From the NCBI GenBank assembly GCA_905221605.1, contig CAJNDS010002346.1, positions 62,001-126,000 of the forward strand: a stretch of 64,000 nt of DNA. The letters are read 5' to 3'. Positions within the stretch are counted from its first letter, which is position 1. Each line of letters starts with the position of its first letter. Below, piece by piece: positions 31,601 through 41,811 of the stretch. The notes under the pieces are model-generated. The model did not search any database. It had not been told where the DNA came from and saw nothing but the letters and a program-made list of their open reading frames with translations. A program made the position numbers and the translations under genes. The DNA comes from Symbiodinium natans. Taxonomy: Eukaryota; Sar; Dinophyceae; Suessiales; Symbiodiniaceae.

Positions 31601-34600
31601 GTAGACCAATTGGAAAGCTGTACTCTGCGTCCCTGAGTGTAGGTGGTACCTGTTGAACAACCATGCTGCGTGGTGAATTGCCCACGCTCGTAAAGCATGA
31701 TCTTCAGGAATCTTTTCCCCAATCCGATCCTCGACCATTTCAATCATCGTGAGGCTTTGTCTCCTGAGGTTCTGAATGTGGCGTTCCACTCTCGCTGTTC
31801 TTCCTTTGTGGTAGGGCTTGTTTGGATACTTTCCAGCCTTGTAGCCTAACTTTTGTCGTATTGCTACAATCAAATCCAGTAAGGCTGTTGTCGCTGGCTC
31901 CACATCAATCGCAAACAGAACTTCTTCGGAAATGTAGTTCATCTCGAGAGAAAACTTCACCACTTTCTCGGCCAACTTCTTCGTCGGTGCTTTCCCCGGC
32001 ACTGGAATCGCCCACGAAAATCGAGTCCATGAATCAAGAATGATCAGACTCACACTGTTCTGACCCATGTACATGAAGTCCATCTGGATCACTGGCTTTC
32101 CTGGGTCTTCATACTTTGCTTCACTGCTTTGTGGGGTATGGTCCTGTTTCGACTTTGCTGCTGCACAGAAATCACACCATGGTTGCATTGGCATGTGGGT
32201 TGCCATATGCTCTTCAATCTCTGCTTCTGTCGGTTCGGGCACTCCGGGTCTTGTTCTTGCTTTGGGCCTTTGCTTCCTCAGCCTGTCTGCAACTTCTTCT
32301 GCGTCCTCATCTCTGTCTTCGGTGAGGTAGTTGCACAGTCTCCTGAACATCTTCACCTTTGACCCTGAGACGCTCAAACCCAAATACCGACAACCTTCTC
32401 GCAGCTTATCAATCTCACTCGTTGCTGTGAGTGACTCTCCATTCACCACAATAGTACTTCCCATGTCGAGTTCCAACTCTTGGTGTCCTCCTGCCTTTCC
32501 TTGCTGCTTCACAACTCCTTTCGGCACTGGCACCTGCAACTCTTCTGGAGCTCCTCTTTCTCTTCCAAACCATTCTGGCTCCTCTTCCATCTTCTTTTCT
32601 TCCTCCTTTGGTGCTTCTTCTGGTGCTACCTCTTCTACCAAGCACTTGTCCAGATACTCTGGTGTCCTGTGCAAGAATGTGAGAATTTCTGATCGAAAAA
32701 GCAATCCCGGTATTCGATCTTCCAAGTCGGATTTTCGCTCGAGCAATTCCGTTGCTTCAATCACTTCCCATTCGTTGCCCACCTTCACGATGGTGGTCCT
32801 GTACTTCCAAGTACCTGTCGGCGGCTTTACAAACTCAAGTCCAAAATGGCGATGGACTGGCGTTCCATTCGGTAGAAGGCTCCAATCCTTCTCTGGGACT
32901 TTACCAAAGTCATAGGCCAAAGTCACCTTGACTGCCCTGACTTGCTCGACTCCTCTAACTTCCGCTGTCAATCTCAAGCTATTCCTCTGGTATTCCACAG
33001 GCACCCGTGCCTTACCATCGGGAGATACAAGTTCCCCCGCCTGGGTTTCTTCTCCCCAGGTCTCGCCCCCCTGGCGCTGTTTGCACCCCACTGACACAAA
33101 CTTCCATCCATTTTTGAGTAGCCTTCCTAAAGACAGCAAGATGTTATTGGTGTCCGACAACACAAAGTCCTCAGTCACACTGCAGCTACTGAACTGCAAA
33201 ACTGCTCGCCGCATACCTTCAACTCGCATCGCACCCCCTTGTGCGTCTTGCAACCTCAGAGAGGTTGGGGTCGAAACTTCGACGCCTGCATCCGACAATC
33301 TTCGTGGTAACAAACTCACATCTGCTCCTGAATCCAAGATCACCACATGTTGCTTTGTGTCCAACTGGACCATTCGCACATTGAGAGGTTCCGATCCTCC
33401 CTGACTCAGAGGTTCCAATCCTCCTTGACTCAGAGGTTCCAATCCTCCTTGATTCAGAGGTTCCAATCCTCCTGGAGGTCCCAATCCTCCTTGAACTCTT
33501 TCCAAGCTGTTTTCATACCATTGATACAGCTCATCACTCTCATGATCTTGTTTGTTCTCACTCTCATCCCCGATGTAGTAGCACTCTGGTCCTTGCACCT
33601 CTATCCTTCTGGTGAACCAATCACCTTCTTCTTCTGAAACTTCGCTAAGCTCATAGTGCTCTGTGCCGTCAGGTGGTGTGTTCGCAATGTGATGGAAATC
33701 AATGTTCCTCACTCTCCTTATCCTGTATTGGCTCGCACTCTGCGATGGAGTAACAGACTCGACTGTCGAGTGGGGTACCTCGGTGCTGGCCTCGCTCGCC
33801 TGCACTTCTCGAACATTGCGGTTTGGACACTCGTTTCCCCAATGTCCTCGCTGCTTGCAAAATCGGCAAACATCTCTGTCCAACTTCTTTCCTCCACCTT
33901 TCTTTCCTCCTTTGCCATGCTTTCCACCTTTCTTTCCGCCTTTCTTTCCTCCTTTGTGGAAACCTTTGCCTCGTCCTTTCTTTCCTCCTTTGTAGCTTCC
34001 TTTTCGTCCACCTTTTCTCCATTGGCGAAATCCTGCTCCAAAGCTTGACCACGAGTAGGATCCTTTTCCTCCTTTGTTTCCTTTGTTGCCTTTGTTTCCT
34101 TTTCCTCCTCCTTTCTCGTACACTGCATCCACTTCCATTGGTGCTGGTCCTTGATCTGCATTCGAACTGCTCGCTGTGTTCTGCAAGGTCTTTTGCTTCA
34201 ACACCGTCTGGTAATCCCAAGTTTTGCTGCTTTGCTCGTATGAAAGAATCGCTTGCTTCACTGACATGTAGTTTGTTCCTTCGGGCATTGTCAAAGTAAG
34301 GTGGTCTCGAATCGCCCTCGGTGAACATCGAAGCAAAACTCCCATCAACAAATCTCGATCGTAGGTCTTTCCTGAAGCGATCTCGTACTCCCGAACAAGG
34401 TTTTCCAGTGAACCAATCTGCTCCACCATGCTCTTGCCCCCATCGAAGTTGGGAAACATCCCAATCGCTTGACTGAGGGTTAGAGCTCGTTGTTTGGTGG
34501 CTGGTTGGTATTCCCAAAGCAAACTTTGATAGAGACGATACCCACATCGCTCCCTGCTCCAATTTCGAGACAGTTGCGTTGCTGCTCCCCGCATATACGA

Positions 34601-35542
34601 AGTCAGTATGTGGTAAAGCTTTGTCGAAAGTTCTCTCTCCACTGTAGTGAGAGTCGAAACATCGATCGGCGTTGCTCCCAGACTTTCAATCATACTTAGA
34701 GCTTCTGAGTACTGCGAATCGGCAAAACCTAGCCAATTCAGAAACTGATGTTTCCAGGTTGTAAAATCCGGTGGATGCTCTCCCGAGGCTTGTGGGTTCC
34801 AAACATCTGGTGCCTTGATCGCCTTTGTCGCACTTTCAATCCTTCGGTTCAGATCATCCGAACTGCTTGCTTGTTGCTCCAACCTTTGTAGCGCACTCAT
34901 TCCAACCTGGGTCGCCCTTGTCAATGCAGTCAGAATTTCAGAAAGTTCTGTGGGTTGTTGGGGTGGTCCATTCTGCTGCATCCCTTGCACTGCAGAAAAC
35001 TGTAACACGACAAGCACACACAGCATCGCTCCTCTCTGTTGTTTTCTCACACAAGCACACGAACGCAAGTGATCTCTCCGTGCCCCTCTGCTCAAGCGCC
35101 TCCGAAAACATGAATGTTGCAATCTCCACAAACATGACTGACGACATGACTGCAAATGCACTGTCGCTTGCAAACATCCAATGCACAACATGATCGCACC
35201 TGATACTCCAAGCATAAGCATCATTGCCATTGCTCCATTGTAATCGAATTGCATAGTCTTGGGGTCGTAGAGGTTCTTTGCTCCTGGAATACTGGTCCAA
35301 ATCCACATCACCAATGGATCTCTTGTTCCATTCATAGTCTTGTCGGAGTAGAGGCTCTTGTTTGTACATAGGCCATAGAATTTTGATTCCTCCTGGTAGT
35401 CGATCTCTGTTTTCTCCTCCTGGTAGTCGATCTCTGCTTTCTCCTTCTGGTAGTCGATCTCTGCTTTCTCCTTCTGGTAGTCGATCTCTGCTTTCTCCTT
35501 CTGGTAGTCGACCTCATCGTCCTGACCAATCTCCCCATTCAT
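28658..35542 (-). CDS. Copia Gag-Pol polyprotein, copy 1 (C-terminally truncated)
   Basis: Replication polyprotein of the retrotransposon. In order: a 27-bp repeat coding DYQKEKAEI; a hydrophobic segment; a signal-peptide-like stretch ([15 protein letters not shown]); Gag; a Gly/Lys tail and CX2CX4HX4C zinc knuckle; protease DSGA; integrase; RT with HVDD; RNase H; a transmembrane segment; eight PQEPQEEG units. It then runs out of frame and stops ([14 protein letters not shown]). I chose the ATG at 35,542 (MNGEIGQD), which overlaps the end of ORF1 by 29 nt; the frame stays open upstream to 36,106, and copy 2 can only use the ATG equivalent to 35,335. Nearly identical to copy 2. Confidence 0.93.
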   Translation of the reverse strand: MNGEIGQDDEVDYQKEKAEIDYQKEKAEIDYQKEKAEIDYQEEKTEIDYQEESKFYGLCTNKSLYSDKTMNGTRDPLVMWIWTSIPGAKNLYDPKTMQFDYNGAMAMMLMLGVSGAIMLCIGCLQATVHLQSCRQSCLWRLQHSCFRRRLSRGARRDHLRSCACVRKQQRGAMLCVLVVLQFSAVQGMQQNGPPQQPTELSEILTALTRATQVGMSALQRLEQQASSSDDLNRRIESATKAIKAPDVWNPQASGEHPPDFTTWKHQFLNWLGFADSQYSEALSMIESLGATPIDVSTLTTVERELSTKLYHILTSYMRGAATQLSRNWSRERCGYRLYQSLLWEYQPATKQRALTLSQAIGMFPNFDGGKSMVEQIGSLENLVREYEIASGKTYDRDLLMGVLLRCSPRAIRDHLTLTMPEGTNYMSVKQAILSYEQSSKTWDYQTVLKQKTLQNTASSSNADQGPAPMEVDAVYEKGGGKGNKGNKGNKGGKGSYSWSSFGAGFRQWRKGGRKGSYKGGKKGRGKGFHKGGKKGGKKGGKHGKGGKKGGGKKLDRDVCRFCKQRGHWGNECPNRNVREVQASEASTEVPHSTVESVTPSQSASQYRIRRVRNIDFHHIANTPPDGTEHYELSEVSEEEGDWFTRRIEVQGPECYYIGDESENKQDHESDELYQWYENSLERVQGGLGPPGGLEPLNQGGLEPLSQGGLEPLSQGGSEPLNVRMVQLDTKQHVVILDSGADVSLLPRRLSDAGVEVSTPTSLRLQDAQGGAMRVEGMRRAVLQFSSCSVTEDFVLSDTNNILLSLGRLLKNGWKFVSVGCKQRQGGETWGEETQAGELVSPDGKARVPVEYQRNSLRLTAEVRGVEQVRAVKVTLAYDFGKVPEKDWSLLPNGTPVHRHFGLEFVKPPTGTWKYRTTIVKVGNEWEVIEATELLERKSDLEDRIPGLLFRSEILTFLHRTPEYLDKCLVEEVAPEEAPKEEEKKMEEEPEWFGRERGAPEELQVPVPKGVVKQQGKAGGHQELELDMGSTIVVNGESLTATSEIDKLREGCRYLGLSVSGSKVKMFRRLCNYLTEDRDEDAEEVADRLRKQRPKARTRPGVPEPTEAEIEEHMATHMPMQPWCDFCAAAKSKQDHTPQSSEAKYEDPGKPVIQMDFMYMGQNSVSLIILDSWTRFSWAIPVPGKAPTKKLAEKVVKFSLEMNYISEEVLFAIDVEPATTALLDLIVAIRQKLGYKAGKYPNKPYHKGRTARVERHIQNLRRQSLTMIEMVEDRIGEKIPEDHALRAWAIHHAAWLFNRYHLHSGTQSTAFQLVYGRPYQGQILPFGEYVFGLAKPGGVKNRSLWTGGIWVGKDDRDMDVITSKDGIFTSRSVRRTQPAWRARETLQLQGSPWTKKAPRLGHTAHAAPLPRIVEEPGKEKEGGENEPEPAGDEAGSDVESSKHDTISDLLLSSGQPTPRSSSTDSNQGGGQKRETEGEEREEPAKASKTADAEEPPTKQQKTAESSPTSADPGSPKGSLFPPLYAGQVEEQEDETGYHEDDLWEERVWKECEEEYEADSEGEEEDEDRPPKVSEEELERLDAEAGKAELDKLANMKVVKTIKKEECSEEGKFLTLRTVFDWRKRDGVWKRRCRIVCREFRAGAQSTEETFSPTSGHAAVRMMFLFHLIYNWELTVLDIRDAFLQVTQKALMYADISPWIRTLLGLDEDHVWKVEKCLPGQRSAAEQWFTHLVEILKRLGFEQFVGIPSILKHRVKKIAVSIHVDDELVAGAKGEGRWLICELEKFFKLTVEGPFPSHRGSGEQLHYLKRTYEFLEEGILVTVSKKHYEKLRGLYKLGNRKPRQTPEHQLIGTVDNSKELEENECKKFRSALGTLLYISQDRWDLQHVTKCLASKMSKPTEQALTCLKQALLYVQGTEQLGFLLKYTKVGNKMMDAIYQREEQEEEDEEKKGTHSMEVFTDADWASDREARWSTSSVIVCVNAVPVLSYSRTQKATALSSAESEVLACSGGASEAMLLKKLWMFLAGKLLVEIRMDSSAGRQWMMRTGVGGLKHIDLRVLWLQRGVKNNSFKAKPVPTKLNIADLNTKRLGVSRRRFLMYHIGAMVWNGESHERYGKEEAMEHVAGEVCRSQVRALRATLLSERGSKTARAMYLTMMVNMISQIAGQPDDFGGREREEREFVFIYVKEVSGWIILFSVLLGGIFALLLFYMVEQKVNEGRQEPQEEGPQEPQEEGPQEPQEEGPQEPQEEGPQEPQEEGPQEPQEEGPQEPQEEGPQEPQEGIHYSKICAKVLSAR
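28709..28897 (-). repeat. 24-bp coding repeat, 8 units (copy 1)
   Basis: Codes PQEPQEEG. Copy 2 has ten units (56,440-56,677), so the number varies between copies. Confidence 0.92.
35390..35515 (-). repeat. 27-bp coding repeat at the ORF1/ORF2 junction, copy 1
   Basis: Four full units and one partial (plus TGGTAGTCGATCTCTGCTTT), coding DYQKEKAEI in the ORF2 frame, directly after the ORF1 stop. Confidence 0.92.
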
Positions 35543-36789
35543 CTTCCTCATTTCCAGGGTTTGGCTCCTCGCCCCTTTCTCGCATTCTCCTCCTTTCTGC
35601 TCTCCTCCAAGGAGAATTCGGGTAGAGCGTAGTGGCTTGCGTTGCTCCCCCTCGCTTCGGTGGTGGTCCCTTTGGCTCTGGAGGTGGCGCCTTGCTTCCA
35701 GCAGGTCGTTCCTTCGGAGGTGGTCCTCTGGAACTGCTCCCTGGCTCATTTCTCGCATCTTCCATCCTGGGTTGTAGGGTCCCAGGTCCCGTCCTGGGTT
35801 GTAGGGTCCCAGGCCCCGTGTCTCGGCTGGAACTCGCTGTTCCACTGCTTTGGCTTCGCTGGCCGTACCTGGCTCGAAAGTATGCAACTCCACGAGCAAA
35901 TTCCTTGGATTCCCTGGCTCTTGCTTCGTCTCCTGAAGGAATTGCACCGGCACGTCTTGCAGCATACTCTTCCTCATTCCGGCGGATGTGTTCCGCCACT
36001 GCTGCGTTGCTCCCCGTCCAGCGTGTGAAGAGGAAGCTTCGTACCACTCGGCATTGGGTCCGGAGGTGGACACTCTGGAGCTCGTTCTTGTCCTGGCGGT
36101 GGACACTCTGGAGCTTGCTCTGGTTCTGGGCCCGCTGGTGGCGGTGGCCCTCCTGACTTTGGAAACCGAACTGGTTCCTGCAAGGCTCGTTCCCTTGCTC
36201 GCCGTTGGATCCTTTCCGTCTCTGCTGCGAGTGCAGAGAGTCTCTCCAGCTGCCTTCGCCTGCGTTGCTCAGCAGACACTTGCTGCTCTTGCAGCTCCAA
36301 GGCGATGTGCCCAGACGAAAGTGTTCTCGGCTCCCTTCTCGGTGTAGGTGGTGCCTCTTGGTACACCATTGTAGTTTCGGGGCTAGAGGAACTAGGACTC
36401 CCGATCTCCACTGGCCCGTCTGGTTCTCCTCCTTCCAAGGGAATGTAATCTCTTCCTTCCACCACTGGTCGTTCGGGCTTCTTCTTCGGCTTTGGAGGCA
36501 TATACCTTGGTGCACTTCCACTTCCTTCAGCTGAACTGCTTGCTGAAGATCCGTAGCCTTTTCCCATGCCAACACGGTGAATCTTGATCTCCTTTCTTCG
36601 TGGCTCCATTTCTTCTTCTTGTCCCCCTTCTTCCATGGGCTCTGCGGGTTCCATCGGCTCCATGGGTTCTGTGAGTTCCATTGGCTCCATGGGTTCTGTG
36701 AGTTCCATGGGCTCTGTAGGTTCTGTGAGCTCCATTGGCTCCACAGCATCAGGGTTCCAACCCAAACCATCATCACGGCCACGAGGCAT
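35514..36789 (-). pseudogene. Copia ORF1 (proline/glutamate-rich), frameshifted in copy 1
   Basis: The first ORF of the element, with a true ATG 37 nt inside the 5' LTR. The N-terminus is a PMELTEP repeat, then a charged and proline-rich body (PPTPRREPRTLSS, SAEQRRRRQLERLSALAAET) and the C-terminus EDEWGDWSGR. A 4-bp insertion at about 36,012-36,015 (CCCC on plus) shifts the frame; copy 2 lacks it and is continuous. The reading resumes in the next frame to the stop at 35,514. Function unknown: no Gag, protease or enzyme motif. It precedes and overlaps ORF2 in a +1 relationship. Confidence 0.8.
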
Positions 36790-36808
36790 GGCTTCGGTCC
36801 CGGATGCA

Positions 36809-36826
36809 CAGTGTGCTCCGCTACCA
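36809..36826 (-). other. Primer-binding site of copia copy 1
   Basis: On minus TGGTAGCGGAGCACACTG directly follows the 5' LTR. It starts TGG, as required for the CCA end of a tRNA. It resembles the initiator-Met sites of other copia elements (TGGTATCAGAGC), but the tRNA cannot be confirmed here. Confidence 0.75.
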
Positions 36827-36961
36827 TGCTAAACTTCAAGTCGCTCTTTTTCCTTGAACCGGTAAAAGCGCTGTCGGTAAAACATGAGTCACAAATCCAC
36901 ACATGCTCATCAACCCTTTGGGTTGGTAGGTGGGGTTCCCAGGTAGTAGAAAAACTTTACA
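36827..36961 (-). repeat. 5' LTR of copia copy 1
   Basis: 135 bp, identical to 27,903-28,037. TG...CA ends on both strands. It must hold the promoter, but no TATA box is obvious. Confidence 0.96.
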
Positions 36962-36966
36962 TTATC
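36962..36966. repeat. Target-site duplication TTATC, right
   Basis: Matches 27,898-27,902. Confidence 0.95.
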
Positions 36967-38254
36967 TCTCAAAATGGTCTCAATCGAAACCTTAAAGCCG
37001 ACACGCAAGCCATACCGGCGAACGCCTCTATTCTGGGCGAGGCATTCAGCGGAAGCAGAGAACGCCACCGCTCACAAACTGCCACCAGGAAGTGGACGCT
37101 GCCTCTGCCGTCCTCAGATGGGCGAGCGCGCCAGCCGCACACTTTCTCAGCCATCCTGCCGCGAGGACTTGCGGAGCGAAGGAAAGGAAAGTGCAGAAAG
37201 GTTGAGCCAGCTGCTTTGCTGCGACCGCCCACCGACAAGCCACCGACATCGAGCCCCCCCACGTTGCCTAAGATGACACAAGCAACCGACATTGCCAAAA
37301 CTGTGCACAAACTTATGTTCCGAGGACGTCCACCGACATCTACCGACATTCTGCCGACGTCAGGAAAAGTGTGCCTGACCCATTTGTTTTCTCTGCCTGT
37401 GAGCGACGATGCACCTGAAACAGAAGCCAGGCCCAAGACCATCGGAGCGACAGTCCCCACGTAAAACTCTTGGGGTTTTTATCCCAAAGAACATGACAAA
37501 GTAGGATACATAACAAGCAACAAAAAGGAGGGAGATGGGACAGCAGAACACGCAAGAGGAAGAAGAAATGAGACGAACATGGCAGCAACAACAACTGGCT
37601 TAAAGAAACTGGAAGAAACACAGCTCAACTGAACAACAGGAAACAATAGGCGAGTCGAGACTAGTCACTAGCGAGCGGCAATGCTACCAAGATCTGCTTT
37701 AGTTCCTTCTTGTTCTTGCACGTTCGGTCTTACGTGGTCCCCTAGTGTTCCTCCTGTTGTTGTCCAATCTTGTTCCAGTTTGTTTTTTGCATGTCTTATC
37801 CAATCACATTGGCCCGTCCTTTCCCTTGTCCTTCTCCCAGCTTCTTGTTTTGCATGTTGCTCCTGTTATCCTTTTGGCTGTTAGCCTGTAATTTGAATTC
37901 TGAACATAGCTTTACATCAACGGTCACATGTCCGGTTCAAGAATTGAGGCAGGCCGTTTGCGTGCGCCACCAGGGCTGTCTGCATCAGGACACTGTGCAG
38001 GTATCCCGTGCGCCTCACTGGAGGAGCCAGGACCTCCCGACAACCCTCCCGACAACTTCACTGCGTAATCTCGCTCGTGACAAGACCACAAGATTGAAAG
38101 TCCCTAAACCCCAAACCCTAAACCCGAAACCCAAAGGCCCTGAAGAGATGCCTGGGTCGGTTTCACGGTGTGCCCGAAGTCCAGCTTCCACCTTGGCATC
38201 CTCCCGCGGCTCTGCCACATAATCGGCCTAACAACCTGCCGTCGCAAGAGCTTA
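36967..38254. other. Unique DNA after copia copy 1
   Basis: GC-balanced DNA with overlapping frames on both strands (plus to 37,464, minus 36,969-37,460). A short CCGACAT/CCACCGACA motif recurs between 37,225 and 37,365, giving VGGLDVGGLSVGG-type runs on minus. No protein family recognised and no splice-bounded island stands out. Confidence 0.55.
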
Positions 38255-38895
38255 AGCCTTTCAAACATATAGAGTGTCAAGGTTAAGCAGTTAAACCTAG
38301 AGCATTCACCTTTAAGCCCTATAGGGTTAAGGCTGAAAGGTTTAGGGTTGAAGAACTGGGCATCTAAACCGAAGCCGGCAATTAACCTAAACCCTTAACC
38401 TTTAACCTATAAGGTTAATGCTTAAAGGTTTACGGTGAAGAACTGGGCATTTAAACCGAAGCCATAGAGTTTAAGCCTCAAGGGTTTAAGGTTTAGGCCC
38501 CGGCATTCAAACCTTAAGCCTAAACCCTTGAGGGTCAAAACCCTAAAAGCCTATAGGGCTCTAAAAGGTTGAAAGGTTTAATGCATAAATGTCCAGATCT
38601 AAGGTTTAAATGCATATAAAGTAGCAGAATTAAGCCTCAAGCTTAGGCATCTAAACCTCTAAACCCTAAACCCTTTATCTCTTAAACCCTGACAAGGTTT
38701 GCTCTATAGGGTTTAAACCCCATAGGGTCTGAGGTTTTGGCAATGCCCGAAACCCTTTAGGGTCAGAAACCTAAAACTCAGTACGGCTCTAAAAGGTTGA
38801 AAAGCTGTAACCCTATAGGCGCTGAAGGTATACGTGTCCAGACCTAGGTCTACGAGCACATAAAGTATTCGAATTTAAGCCTCAGTTCAACCTTT
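38255..38895. repeat. Degenerate duplicated CTATAGGGTTAAGG-type repeats
   Basis: Segments such as GAAGAACTGGGCATCTAAAC (about 38,350) recur about 87 bp later (about 38,437). The block from GGGCTCTAAAAGGTTGAAA to TTAAGCCTCA (about 38,555-38,640) recurs diverged at about 38,785-38,884. Telomere-like CCCTAAA is mixed in. No ORF. Confidence 0.6.
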
Positions 38896-41200
38896 AAACC
38901 CGAACCCTCTCCCAGGTCAACAACCTCACCAGGCACCCGTTACATTCCTCCCAATCCCTTACCCAAAGAGCCCAATACCCCTTAAGCAAGGAATATGCCT
39001 TGCTTTAGAAAGGAGTAAGCCCACGAACCCCTTAGCAGCCCTAAGTTTTACATTGCTTTGTGGCACAAGCATAGCAACTGCTGGTTTTTCATTGCTTTGT
39101 AGCCCAACATGTGAATGCTATCAACTTGTTCTTCCTTATCGTTTTACAAGGAATCCTTGACTTCGGGGCCGTCCTTAGGTCCTTCGGGAAAGTTCCAGAA
39201 CGGGGTTATTTACCAAGCCCATGTGCCACGCGCAAGGCCCTCCATCACGAACGTCCCAGCCCTGGCACGCGCCTGGAACACGCCTCGCCAGTGCGCTTGC
39301 AGGCACGCCTGTCGGCTTGCAACTTTGGCGATGGGATCGTTGGTCAACGTGGATCTTCCCCGCATTCCTACAGGGCCACACACCGGCATGCCTGGGCGGT
39401 TGCTTCTACCGGCTTCGGGTTCAGGGCGAATCAAGGGACTAAGATTCCTACCTCTAAACCCTGAACCCTAAACCCTAAGGTTGTAGCCCTAGAGGTTTCC
39501 CTTAACATGCGCCTATAGTATGGCCCTTATTTTCCTTAAGCATCTTTAAAAGGGCCAAGGGCACAACCTTAGGCTCCAAGGTAGTGCCCCATGACTCTTG
39601 GGCCTCTCCGCCCTGCAGCCTAATCCCTGCACAGGTAAGGTTGAGGTTGGCGTAAAGGCTTCAGGGGTTTTCGGCTTCAGGTGTAGTTTCTTAGGGGTCT
39701 AATGTGGAATCGCTAAGGGGCAGTTCCTGCGCAGCTTATTTTGGGCGTCGAAAGGCCTTAGGGCCCAAGGCCTGCGAGTCTGTCAAAATGTGAAAAGTGT
39801 CTGCCTGTTATTGGTGGTAATACGTTTGGGCTTCTAGAAAAGGAATATAACTAGGGGAAATGTGACCTCGGCTGTACACCGTACACTCCTGACTATTTCA
39901 CACCCTCTTATCTCCGAGTCACATCGACTTGTACAAAGCAAGTTGTTGTTAATTCGGTCCCATACTCACATTTCGTGACTGAAAGAAATCATTCTTCTCA
40001 CTTTTCGTGAATGTAGGGTAACATTTCATCCGTAGCCATCAAGGAAATACTGTTGCCTCTGCCCATAGCCATTGTACCACATGAAAGAACATCCATACGC
40101 AGAGAAATCGTCGTTCCATGCTTCTGCACTCATCGGAACATGTGAGAATAGGTAAAGCAACGGATCAGAACCTTATAACCCAATAGGGCTTGAGGCTTAA
40201 ATCCCTAAACCTTAACTCCCACAGGGTTATTTGCCTGTGTTTATCGTATGTAGGGCTTGCCTCCTGTGGAATTGCACAGAAAAAGCAGAAGAAGTACCCA
40301 CATCATGTACGTATATAGGGAATATGCATTGTATATTCAAATACAGCAAATGGAAAAGGAAGGAGTGAAGGATGGTAGGCCTCGAACCAGAAGACTGGGA
40401 AGCATTCGAGCGGATAGGGTGATGCGAAAAAAAGCATGTCCTGTAGGACCCGGGGACGCGAAAATACTGTGAGCAAATATCCTGTTACTCGCACATGTGA
40501 CATCATAACCTTCCAAATATACATGCAAAAGGTAGACCCCAAAGGGGGGTTAGCATATAATGTGTGAATATTCGCGTGCGCGCGGGTTGGGTGAATGGGG
40601 GGCATTGCTGTCAGCGCAAGTAAGGTCTTTGCTGAGGAAGATGTCGTCACCGATCAAAGCACCACGCTCAAGCCCTTCGCTTTCCTCAAGGGAACAATGC
40701 TCAGTTGTCCAGTACCTAGGGGTTTTAAAGGTTAACCTTTGGGAATATAAGGGGAATATATTCACCCAAAAAGGTTAAAGGTTACCTACTCTACTACTAA
40801 GAATGCTGGGACTTGGAGCTTCGGAATGGAGGGTCTTTGGCCTAGAGGTTAATTTTAGGGCTGGTGTGGTTTTTATAATTCCAAGGTTAAATAGTCCCGC
40901 GTTCGCGTTCAGGGGAACACAACAGCTACACTACGCCCAGCATGACTGCCCGGTTTAGTGTTTATGGGGGATTCCGAAAATTGGGAGCCCATTTTGGGGG
41001 TGCAAGTTCGACTAGACTTGGAGCAATAACGGGTAGCTACCTTAAAAACTTTGGAATATCCCTTAAGAAATCAGGGTTAAAGGGTTTAGCGTTTAGGGTT
41101 AAAGTCTGTGGCATCTGCGCCTAGGTAGACTAAACCCGGTCCCTTTCGCGTCCAGTGGAGCCGAGGTCCTCCCTCAGCCCGGCGCAAAAGACTCACAAAC
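38896..41200. other. Unique DNA with no recognisable gene
   Basis: GC-rich frames on both strands at 39,110-39,470 and short frames at 40,250-40,780 are present but not protein-like enough to call. Near 40,725-40,788 there is a small hairpin (AGGTTAACCTTTGGG against CCCAAAAAGGTTAAAGGTT). A half-element related to family H lies near 38,976. Confidence 0.5.
39475..39573. mobile_element. Inverted-repeat element J
   Basis: Arms CTAAGGTTGTAGCCCT and AGGGCACAACCTTAG, about 100 bp apart end to end, directly following a short CCCTAAA array. Single copy in the window. Confidence 0.5.
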
Positions 41201-41206
41201 TCCCTC

Positions 41207-41253
41207 AACCCTAAACCCTAAACCCTAAACCCTAAACCCTAAACCCTAAACCC
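41207..41253 (-). repeat. CCCTAAA array
   Basis: Seven units. To its left (about 41,130-41,200) a minus frame reads LLRRAEGGPRLHWTRKG, a possible exon without clear edges. Confidence 0.9.
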
Positions 41254-41811
41254 TCAATCCTAACCTCAGAATGGCCCTGCCACTTGGTAGCCCAGTAACC
41301 GCACTATAGTAACGGCAATCTGGTTGGGGCCAAGGGTTTAGTGCTTATGATGAAAAAACGCACATCTGTTTGGGGTCTAGGTTTTAGTGTTTCCAAAGGA
41401 AAAGCGCACAGAGCAACACTGGGCTGCCATGATAGCCCCTTGTACAAGAGCCCTTAAGTCAAGGCCCCTAATTTCCCTCATAAACCCCAAGGAAACAAGA
41501 TCCAGGGACCCATGTAACGAGAAGCCCTAGCCTTTCGGGAGGTCCCTCCCCGCAAATCTCTGGGAGGAGTCTTTGGGGGCGGAGTGTTAGGGTTTAGGGT
41601 TTAGGGTTTAGGGTTTAGGGTTTAGGGTTTAGGGTTCAGCAGCTCCGGATCGAGCAGTTTTATGGTCAAGTTTATTTACGGCTCGGATATAACACCCACC
41701 CACCCAGAGAATCCCATAAGATTGAGAAAACAAAAACACAAGCATTCTCCAATCATCTCAGTCTCAAAGGCCTTATTAACTTCAGATTCTTGCCATTGCA
41801 TCTCCACGTGT

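Larger units (their letters stand above)
27903..36961 (-). mobile_element. Ty1/copia LTR retrotransposon, copy 1 (complete)
   Basis: A 9,059-bp element on minus: 135-bp LTRs starting TG and ending CA, 5-bp target duplication, primer site next to the 5' LTR, purine tract next to the 3' LTR, and two overlapping ORFs. Order in ORF2: Gag, protease, integrase, RT, RNase H, which is the Ty1/copia order. The two LTRs are identical, indicating recent insertion. Two small lesions are visible against copy 2: a 4-bp insertion in ORF1 and a 1-bp insertion in the 3' part of ORF2. The insertion site is unique DNA about 50 bp from a telomere-like motif. Confidence 0.97.

Noticed and set aside
29391-34700. 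Many plus-strand frames of 60-190 codons across copia copy 1 (and again at 57,171-62,970)
   Set aside because: Antisense shadows of the Gag-Pol ORF, duplicated because the element is duplicated.
201-40043. Fragments resembling the dinoflagellate spliced leader (TTTTGGCTCAA at 201; ATTTTGGCTCAA at 16,368-16,379; CCGTAGCCAT at 19,746, 23,418 and 40,030)
   Set aside because: Only 10-12 bp matches to halves of the 22-nt leader; none complete, and the one at 23,418 lies in a possible exon.
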